Source: UBA11579 sp039714215 (GTDB lineage Bacteria; Chloroflexota; Anaerolineae; Anaerolineales; UBA11579). Taken from it: a stretch of 18,028 nt of DNA. How positions within the stretch are numbered: position 1 is the stretch's first letter; every line of letters begins with the position of its first letter. The DNA lies in the NCBI GenBank assembly GCA_039714215.1, contig JBDLJU010000035.1, forward strand, positions 1 to 18,028, given 5' to 3'. The notes below the pieces were generated by a model that was given only the letters and a program-made list of their open reading frames with translations, was not told the DNA's origin and made no database searches. The position numbers were made by a program, and so were the translations under genes. Below, one piece after another: positions 12,601-18,028 of this stretch.

Positions 12601-14662
12601 CAGTGCAGTTCAAAGGATCTAAACCTTTGAATGCCGCGCGCTTTTCTGCCGAGTCAGGCAAAGATTGGAACCCTGCCCACAGATCACAGATCAAGCGATC
12701 CGCCGATGGATTGATCTCCAGCACCATTGCGGTCAGTACAGCGGCAGTTTCCCAATCACCGGTGTGCGCATAGCCTTGAATGAAGGGTATCCGTTCGGTG
12801 GCATCATTGGGTGTGTCGTTGAGGGCGAAAGCCTTTTCTCCCAGGCGGGTGATTTCCAGCCAGTCCTGGTTTTGGGAGGCGAGATCAGCTTTCTGGAAGT
12901 AGAAGCACCAGCTCTCAGCCGCTGCTGGCGGAGCATAGATATCTGATGGCAGACCGCCACCGCCAGGCTGAGATGCGATCCAGCGTGCAGGCTCAGAGAG
13001 GGCAATCGCCTGGCGCAGCTCATCGCTGATATGGGGATACGCTGCGTCTCGGCTTGCATCAAAGACCCGCAGGCAGCCGCGGGCGGGCATTTGCAGGGTG
13101 ATCACCTGGGAGGTGGAGCCCTTAAACAGGTTAACCAACAGGTCTTTCCGCACTGGCAGCCCGGGGGAAAGCTCGGGGATCAAACCGCCCAGCCGCAGGG
13201 GCACGTAAGCGAGCAGATATTCGGTGCTTTCTCCGCCGGGCGCGCCGCCAAACAGCCAGTTAATCGGCCCAGTCATCGAATTGTCGCTGATGTGGGGCAG
13301 GTCAAACTCCGGGGAGATGATCAGGGTGCCTGGCTGCAGTGCGGGAATGCGCCACTCGAGCTGTTTGTAGATCGACCGCTGGTCTTTCCATTCCTGCCTG
13401 AAATCTGCCATCACGTTGAGCTGAAAACCGATCCCAAGCGTGACAAAGATAGTGACCACCAGGTTGATCCATTTTGGCCGCTGGTTCAGCAGATAAAAAA
13501 TGATCCCGGCAAGCAGCAGGCTGGCGACCATCATCATTGGGAAGGCAAAGCGGTCGCTGATCGAGTTAAAGCCGATCTCCAGGTTGGTCAGCCAGAAGGG
13601 CGCTCCGGCAGCGAACAAACCAAGCAGGGCGAAGATGATCGGCTGGAAAAGCCACTTTTTATCCTGGGGGACAGCTTTCTTCGCCGCCATCGAGAGGAAG
13701 GTGACGATCCCCCCGGCGAGGATGCCCCCAAACAGGATCAGATTGGTGGTAGCGCCATGTTCTGATTTGAGCAGTACAGCAATTGGCGCGAACCAGCTGC
13801 GGATCCCGGTAGCGAAGACATCGGTGAATACGGTTTGCACCAGCCCGAGCAGGCCGGTGGTGGGGTTGGTGGCGACATCTTCGATCAATCCCGGCTGGTA
13901 GGTCTGGAAGGCCAGGACAAACACCCTCCAGTACAAAAAGAGACCGGAGATGGCGAGATAAGGCAGGTAGTGGGTCAGCACCTTGCTGGCGCGAGATTTG
14001 AGCTCCGAAATATTTTCAAAGTGGAGCCAGAGGATCACCACCCGGAGGATTTCGAGGGCGAAGAAATATTCCATGATGAATTGATGACAAGCCGCGAGCA
14101 GTAAAGAGATCACCCACCAGAGGGCAGCTCGTTTTCTTTTCCGCAGTGCCAGGATCATGGTGATCAACGAGAGGATCAGCATCAGCTGCACGATGAAGAA
14201 ATGGGAGTAGGTGATTGCTACCGCCTGCTGGCTGAACCCGGGGTAGACCAGGAACAGCAAGGTAGCGGCGAAGGCAAAGCGGTCGCGCTTCGGCCAGATC
14301 AGCCGGAGCAGCCCCCAGAAAGCAATCCCATTGATCAGGCGCATGGTAAAGGCGAAAACATGCCAGTACAGCGGTTTTGTACCGATGACCCCCAGGGTGA
14401 ATTGAAACATTCCCGCCCAGAACGGCCGGTTGGTAGAAAAGTAGCTGGTCAATCCTTCAGCGCCAAAAAACTCGTTCAGCCAGATGAATCCCCAATCATC
14501 CCAGTAATAGCCCAGGAACGGGATGAAGATCCCATAGCTGAGCACACAAAGAACCAGGAAGATCAAGAGATTCCCCGGTGTGGAAGAGAGGAAAGATTGA
14601 ATCCGCTCAAAGAAAGGTCTGAGCTTGATGGGCGGCGTGGTTGGCATGTTTTTATTCTTCAT
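12593..14662 (-). CDS. GT-C-type membrane glycosyltransferase-like protein with TPR-like C-terminal tail
   Basis: 689 aa. About ten to twelve TM helices fill residues 30-425. The first external loop carries YYWDDWGF (Asp55-Asp56), the place where GT-C enzymes using polyprenyl-phosphate sugars keep their catalytic acidic residues. After the last helix there is a soluble region of about 260 residues. Its last 100 (FYFQKADLASQNQDWLEITR, then PFIQGYAHTGDWETAAVLTA) look like TPR helices. It presumably transfers sugar from a lipid carrier on the outer face of the membrane, with the tail outside. No single family name is certain. The ribosome-binding site is weak; the ATG at 14662 is 50 bp behind the upstream gene and may depend on its transcript. 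It converges on the GT2 gene. Confidence 0.72.
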   Translation of the reverse strand: MKNKNMPTTPPIKLRPFFERIQSFLSSTPGNLLIFLVLCVLSYGIFIPFLGYYWDDWGFIWLNEFFGAEGLTSYFSTNRPFWAGMFQFTLGVIGTKPLYWHVFAFTMRLINGIAFWGLLRLIWPKRDRFAFAATLLFLVYPGFSQQAVAITYSHFFIVQLMLILSLITMILALRKRKRAALWWVISLLLAACHQFIMEYFFALEILRVVILWLHFENISELKSRASKVLTHYLPYLAISGLFLYWRVFVLAFQTYQPGLIEDVATNPTTGLLGLVQTVFTDVFATGIRSWFAPIAVLLKSEHGATTNLILFGGILAGGIVTFLSMAAKKAVPQDKKWLFQPIIFALLGLFAAGAPFWLTNLEIGFNSISDRFAFPMMMVASLLLAGIIFYLLNQRPKWINLVVTIFVTLGIGFQLNVMADFRQEWKDQRSIYKQLEWRIPALQPGTLIISPEFDLPHISDNSMTGPINWLFGGAPGGESTEYLLAYVPLRLGGLIPELSPGLPVRKDLLVNLFKGSTSQVITLQMPARGCLRVFDASRDAAYPHISDELRQAIALSEPARWIASQPGGGGLPSDIYAPPAAAESWCFYFQKADLASQNQDWLEITRLGEKAFALNDTPNDATERIPFIQGYAHTGDWETAAVLTAMVLEINPSADRLICDLWAGFQSLPDSAEKRAAFKGLDPLNCTEN

Positions 14663-14695
14663 ACTGGTTTGAGTAAGCGCTTCCCAGGTTTGTTG

Positions 14696-14712
14696 ATTGA
14701 ACGAAGTTCGAT
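14696..14712. repeat. Small GAA-loop hairpin, copy 2
   Basis: ATTGAAC, GAA, GTTCGAT: an inverted repeat directly after the TAA of the 438-aa gene. It is almost identical to 4661-4677. No T-run follows on the - strand, so read-through into the GT-C gene is likely. Confidence 0.5.
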
Positions 14713-16029
14713 TTACTCTTTCAAATTATCGATGTAGGCCTTGATCTCCGGTACGCCGGTGAGCTTCTCGTAGAAGAAGTTGTTGACGATGTTGATCACT
14801 TCCGCGCGGGCGGCTTCCGCCTGCGGGGAGAGCTCGCCGCGGGCAGCGTCCTCGGCAATCAGGCTCTTCAAGCGCAGCAGCTGGCGAACGATCTCGCTTT
14901 CCTGCTCGCCCTCGAGTGTTTCAACCACGGCGAGAATCAGCTTGTCGGCCTGTTGGGAGATAATATCTGGTTTGATTTCCGAGCCGGGCTGGAAGCTCTC
15001 GTCCACGGTGCGGATCAATGACCACACCTGGTAGAGCATCGTGGTTGGTTCGTCGAAGAGCTCGCGTAAGTAGGCGGCTTCGACATAACGCCCGGTCAGC
15101 CGGAAAATGTTGTACAGGCGTTTGGCCGCTTTCCCGTAATTGGGCTTCTTGTGGAAGTACTTGCGCACTTCATTTTCAAGCTGACCGACATAGTCGTCCA
15201 GAGCATCGCCAGAGACGTGCTTGACCAGCTTGCTGAAAATCGGGATAGAGTCCGCTTCCAGGTAAACCTCCTGGAAGAAGGAGTCTAAGTAGCCATCCAG
15301 CGGCGTGATTGAGCCGTCTGGCGCTTCCCAGGTGACATCGAGCATGTTGCTGCAGTTGACCAGCTGCTTACGGGTTGCGTCGGCGACCACCCAGTCCAGC
15401 TTGCACCAGCCGGGGTCCTCGGCGGCCTGCTCCCAGGTGATTTCGAGGTAGTCGCTGTCTGGGGATGTTCCAATGATCTTGCCTTCCTTGACATCCTGGG
15501 CGCTCCAGGCAATTGGCGAACCCGCTTTTTCCAGGTTACCGTCGCGCACAAAATCAGTGGGGAATGAACCAAATTTTGCCTCGATGAATTCGTATGTTTC
15601 GCCTTTGAAGGTTGAAAGGGCTTTTACCCGCATCAGGTTCGCCAGGGTGCTGGTCGCTTCTGCGCGTGTATCGGCGATGATATTGATCCGTTCAAAGAAA
15701 TCTGCATCACCCGGGTAGGTCTGGATCTTTGACTGAGCCGCAGAACCAGACAGCGCCAGGGCGGTTTCGACTTTTCCGGGGGTGTCTTCAAATTCGACCA
15801 GCTTGCCCAGCTTACGGAAGTGAGCCAGGTCGGCGGGGCTGAAATCGAGCATGCTCACCCGGTGTCCAAAAACCCCCGTTTTCTTGTCGAACCTGAAGGT
15901 GTCATCGTCTAACGCCATCGCCGACAGCCACTGCAGCGCATCCGCTTCGTCCATCTCTACGCCTAATCGTTTTGCTGAATCGATGATTTTGGTCAACTGC
16001 TCTTGTGAAGGAGAATCATTTGATGCCAT
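14713..16029 (-). CDS. Unrecognised 438-aa protein with a possible Pol-beta-type nucleotidyltransferase signature
   Basis: No family recognised with certainty; no signal peptide or TM, so cytoplasmic. LALSGSAAQSKIQTYPGDAD followed by FFERI (residues 91-115) has the form hG[S/G] then DhD/E that marks nucleotidyltransferase-fold active sites (G95-S96, D108, D110). D212 or D217 (LDWVVAD) could be the third acidic residue. A basic helical stretch (PNYGKAAKRLYNIFRLTGRY, 296-315) recalls the helical substrate domain of such enzymes. The rest is helical and acidic. The ATG has GGAGG 5 bases upstream. It lies 27 bp behind a DEDDh exonuclease gene and is probably co-transcribed with it, which points to nucleic-acid 3'-end chemistry. 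The assignment is pattern-based; a structural protein of another kind is possible. Confidence 0.5.
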   Translation of the reverse strand: MASNDSPSQEQLTKIIDSAKRLGVEMDEADALQWLSAMALDDDTFRFDKKTGVFGHRVSMLDFSPADLAHFRKLGKLVEFEDTPGKVETALALSGSAAQSKIQTYPGDADFFERINIIADTRAEATSTLANLMRVKALSTFKGETYEFIEAKFGSFPTDFVRDGNLEKAGSPIAWSAQDVKEGKIIGTSPDSDYLEITWEQAAEDPGWCKLDWVVADATRKQLVNCSNMLDVTWEAPDGSITPLDGYLDSFFQEVYLEADSIPIFSKLVKHVSGDALDDYVGQLENEVRKYFHKKPNYGKAAKRLYNIFRLTGRYVEAAYLRELFDEPTTMLYQVWSLIRTVDESFQPGSEIKPDIISQQADKLILAVVETLEGEQESEIVRQLLRLKSLIAEDAARGELSPQAEAARAEVINIVNNFFYEKLTGVPEIKAYIDNLKE

Positions 16030-16056
16030 TATAGCCTCCGAGGGAAAGTAAATGAT

Positions 16057-16599
16057 TTATGAGTTGATGTCTTCGAGTATATTTTTTAGCAATTGTGCTT
16101 CTTGGAGGGCATCCTCGCGGGCGTGGTGGGAGAGGGATTCCGCTTTCTGGTAAACGGCGCTGATTGCCGCATGCGATGTTTCCCCCCAGGTTGTCTTACG
16201 GTGTCCCATGTATAAGGCTTTGATGTCGAGGGCTTTATGCCCGAATGGATTATAACCCAAATAGCAGTGGAAATAATCGTTGACGTACATCCAATCAAAA
16301 GGGGCGTTAAAGGCGCAGAAGATTGGGTCAGCGCCATCTGGGGTGACCTCCGCTACCCAGGCAGCGAGGTCTTCCATGGCGGCTTTTGCTTCGGTTCCAG
16401 TGGCTTTCAGCTCTTCAAATGATAACCCGTGGACATCCATAGCCTCCTGCTGGCAGCCGTCCTTATCCGGTTTAATTTCAACGTAAAAAGATTCTGGGGG
16501 ATCGGTGAGGGTCGCGGCTCCCAGTGAGAGCATGGAATATTTGCACGGGATTGGCCCGCTGGCTTCGATATCGACGACGATGTAGAACTCTGGTTTCAT
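16057..16599 (-). CDS. DEDDh-family 3'-5' exonuclease (DnaQ/RNase T-like)
   Basis: 180 aa, one domain. Exo I is VVDIEASG (D10, E12), Exo II is FCAFNAPFDWMY (D102), and Exo III is SHHAREDAL (H158 and D163, spaced H-x4-D). All four metal-binding acids and the catalytic His are present, so it should be an active two-metal-ion exonuclease. Members act on RNA or DNA 3' ends. It is too small to be a polymerase III epsilon subunit with extra domains and lies far from replication genes here. AGGAG lies 8 bases before the ATG. It is the first gene of a two-gene unit with the 438-aa protein, and its promoter region is shared with the divergent kinase gene. Confidence 0.9.
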   Translation of the reverse strand: MKPEFYIVVDIEASGPIPCKYSMLSLGAATLTDPPESFYVEIKPDKDGCQQEAMDVHGLSFEELKATGTEAKAAMEDLAAWVAEVTPDGADPIFCAFNAPFDWMYVNDYFHCYLGYNPFGHKALDIKALYMGHRKTTWGETSHAAISAVYQKAESLSHHAREDALQEAQLLKNILEDINS

Positions 16600-16623
16600 T
16601 GATTAACTCCTATTCAAGGTTGT

Positions 16624-16629
16624 ATTATA
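16624..16629 (-). promoter_or_regulatory. -10 box of the exonuclease operon
   Basis: TATAAT on the - strand, preceded by TG (TGTATAAT), 24 bp before the exonuclease ATG. The -35 is not clear: TTGATT lies 20 bp upstream, which is too far for a good match. Confidence 0.5.
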
Positions 16630-16641
16630 CACGCTGAAGGA

Positions 16642-16670
16642 TTGGGGAAAATCAAATTTCTATGTATAAT
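16642..16670 (+). promoter_or_regulatory. Promoter of the NahK-like gene, apparently leaderless
   Basis: TTGGGG (16642-16647) and a perfect TATAAT (16665-16670) are 17 bp apart on the + strand. The expected transcription start, about 7 bases past the -10, falls on the A of the ATG at 16677, and no Shine-Dalgarno precedes that ATG. The mRNA would thus have no 5' leader. It overlaps the divergent exonuclease promoter region. Confidence 0.5.
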
Positions 16671-16676
16671 TGTGCT

Positions 16677-17789
16677 ATGCAAAATCCCTCAACCCAACAG
16701 ATCACAGCAATCCTGGATAATTTTCAGCTGGAAGGACTTTTCCACGAAATCAACCCGATCAGCAGCGGACACATTCACTCAAGCTTTCTGGTGACTTTCA
16801 ACTCCGTAATAGACCCCCAAAAATTTATACTACAGCGGGTAAATACGCATGTATTCCCAGAATCAGAACCCCTGATTAACAACATTCGACTGGTCACAGA
16901 CCATCTGCGTAAACAAGTTGCATCGAGAGGAAAGAACTCAGCAACCTGCGTGGTGGAAATGATCCCTACACAAGAGGGGGATTTTCTCCTCAAGCAGCCA
17001 AATGGAGACCTTTGGCGCATGTTCACGAATATTGATCACGCCGATACTTTTGAGTTGGTGGAAAACGAAAAGCAGGTGTACCAGGCTGGTCTGGCGATTG
17101 GAGATTTTATTTTTTCTCTGGCTGATTTCCCGGTTGAACAGTTGATTGATACCATCCCCATGTTTCATCACACCCCCTCGCGATTCAAAGATTTTCTGGC
17201 TGTTATGAAAGCCGATAGGATCGGCCGCGCTCAAGAAGTGCGAGAGGAGATCGGCTTTGTGCTTGAGCGTCAAGAAATCACCGCTGCGCTGGTAAACATG
17301 TTGGATTCAGGGGAGCTGCCCCTGCGGGTGATCCACAATGATACCAAAATCTCAAATGTGCTCTTCGACCGGCAGTCCGGGGATTCAATTTGCATGATCG
17401 ACCTGGATACGGTGATGCCGGGAACCTCCCTGTACGATTTTGGCGACGCTGCCCGTACGATGACTGCCACTGCGGCAGAAGATGAACGGGATCTCTCACT
17501 GGTAGATTTCAACCAGGCATATTTTGAGAAGCTCACCGCTGGGTTTATCCATGGGATGCAGGACAGCCTGACCCCTGGAGAGTTAAAGATGATCCCGGAA
17601 TCCGCAATATTAATGACCCTGGAATGCGGTATCCGATTCCTGGGAGACTTTCTGGATGGCGACAGATATTTCCATACCGAGTATGACGATCACAACCTGG
17701 TGCGCGCCCGCGTGCAGTTCAAGCTGGTCGAGCGCATGGAAGCCAACCTGGATTTTATGCACAACGCGGTCAAATTATTAGTTCCATGA
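16677..17789 (+). CDS. N-acetylhexosamine 1-kinase-like APH-fold phosphotransferase
   Basis: 370 aa from the ATG at 16677; an in-frame ATG at 16662 overlaps the -10 box and is less likely. The aminoglycoside-phosphotransferase fold is shown by the Brenner-type motif VIHNDTKISNVLFD (catalytic D222, metal-binding N227), then MIDLDTVMPGTSLYDFGDAA (D242-L-D244, DFG-like). HNDTK and IDLDTVMPG are characteristic of NahK/LnpB-type kinases, which phosphorylate GlcNAc/GalNAc at C1 and feed amino sugars from glycans or cell-wall debris into UDP-sugar pools. SSGHIHSSFLV (residues 29-39) is the nucleotide-binding loop region. It stands alone as a + strand gene, divergent from the exonuclease. Substrate is inferred from motif likeness; another sugar kinase of the APH family is possible. 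Confidence 0.82.
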   Translation: MQNPSTQQITAILDNFQLEGLFHEINPISSGHIHSSFLVTFNSVIDPQKFILQRVNTHVFPESEPLINNIRLVTDHLRKQVASRGKNSATCVVEMIPTQEGDFLLKQPNGDLWRMFTNIDHADTFELVENEKQVYQAGLAIGDFIFSLADFPVEQLIDTIPMFHHTPSRFKDFLAVMKADRIGRAQEVREEIGFVLERQEITAALVNMLDSGELPLRVIHNDTKISNVLFDRQSGDSICMIDLDTVMPGTSLYDFGDAARTMTATAAEDERDLSLVDFNQAYFEKLTAGFIHGMQDSLTPGELKMIPESAILMTLECGIRFLGDFLDGDRYFHTEYDDHNLVRARVQFKLVERMEANLDFMHNAVKLLVP

Positions 17790-17899
17790 TCGTCCTTCTG
17801 AAAACACCTTGTGGATGCGAAATCAGTAAGGGAGATTTTGCGTAGAAAATGTTCTGCTGTTTTAAGTAATTCGATAATATTTCCATTGCGATCGATTAA

Positions 17900-18028
17900 T
17901 TAAGAAAATCTAGCGAATGCGCAATTCTCTCTTAAATTTGCGTGCAGGTAGATGTAGAAGTCATAGAGAATGAGGAGCAAGCTGATAAACTGGCGAGCAG
18001 TGCTGATAAATTCAGATAGAGAATGCGG
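17900..18028 (-). other. Open frame running into the window edge, possible gene 3' end
   Basis: On the - strand a frame is open from the edge (18028) to a TAA at 17900-17902, 42 residues (with FISLLLILYDFYIYLHANLR). The hydrophobic, aromatic-rich tail could be the C-terminus of a gene converging on the kinase, but it is short and no family is recognised. It crosses the direct repeats listed next. Confidence 0.2.
17963..18028 (+). repeat. Nested short direct repeats at the window edge
   Basis: ATAGAGAATGAGG (17963-17975) recurs as ATAGAGAATGCGG (18016-18028), 53 bp apart. Between them GCTGATAAA occurs twice (17981-17989, 18002-18010). The window ends inside the pattern, so its extent is unknown. 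The 17790-17962 stretch before it shows no gene or clear terminator. Confidence 0.35.

Noticed and set aside
13031..13765. 244-codon ORF opposite the GT-C gene
   Set aside because: Antisense shadow of a gene with clear TM helices; its own translation is Gln/Gly/Asp-rich low-complexity without motifs.
17942..18019. 25-codon + strand frame at the window end
   Set aside because: Too short, no ribosome-binding site, and it overlaps the direct repeats.

Overview
The window looks like a piece of an Anaerolineae-type Chloroflexota chromosome. This is inference: it rests on the mix of Rhs/YD fragments, a Tat-exported Fe-S/NrfD redox operon, GT-C membrane glycosyltransferases, a NahK-like sugar kinase and a DPM-like GT2, together with clear Shine-Dalgarno sites and TATAAT -10 boxes. 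No rRNA, tRNA, CRISPR array or intact transposase was seen.

Positions 1-4,400 form a visibly AT-rich accessory region on the + strand. It holds two displaced C-terminal 'tips' of Rhs/YD-repeat proteins (113-982 and 2610-3569). Each keeps only the end of the Rhs core (GL.DY.ARFYS ... YVNN.PV.YNDP.GHM.E.ECG) and then diverges completely. Neither has a convincing ribosome-binding site, and each has an in-frame stop just upstream. The genes after them (a lipoprotein at 1037; a TPR-like/membrane protein at 3584) do have good ribosome-binding sites. A third pair, a Gly-rich hydrophobic ORF at 1618 and a 3-TM protein at 1964, lies between them. The layout fits an array of orphan polymorphic-toxin tip/immunity cassettes downstream of a full rhs gene that would lie outside the window. 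A cluster of hairpins (2421-2590) sits just before the second tip, and repeats plus a strong inverted repeat (4511-4697) close the region.

Positions 4,703-10,559 are on the - strand and are read right to left. A membrane histidine kinase and a LuxR/NarL-type response regulator (overlapping by 11 bp) end at a strong terminator. Next comes a five-gene redox operon: a 40-aa one-TM peptide, a 124-aa one-TM Cys-rich protein, a seven-heme membrane-anchored cytochrome c, a Tat-exported protein with four [4Fe-4S] clusters, and a ten-TM NrfD/HybB-type quinone-interacting subunit. No catalytic subunit (Mo enzyme, hydrogenase or NrfA) is encoded here, so the complex probably links the quinone pool to an exported electron carrier or to an enzyme encoded elsewhere. 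The two-component pair is the obvious candidate regulator.

Positions 10,743-14,662 hold a glycan module. A Zn-finger-containing SAM methyltransferase overlaps a polyprenyl-phosphate-sugar GT2 on the + strand. Converging on them is a GT-C-type membrane glycosyltransferase with a TPR-like tail, which would use the lipid-linked sugar. Positions 14,713-16,599 (- strand) carry an unrecognised 438-aa protein with a possible nucleotidyltransferase signature, preceded by a DEDDh 3'-5' exonuclease. Divergent from these is an N-acetylhexosamine-1-kinase-like gene that appears to be transcribed as a leaderless mRNA. The last 239 bp hold nothing I can name apart from short direct repeats and a possible gene end on the - strand.
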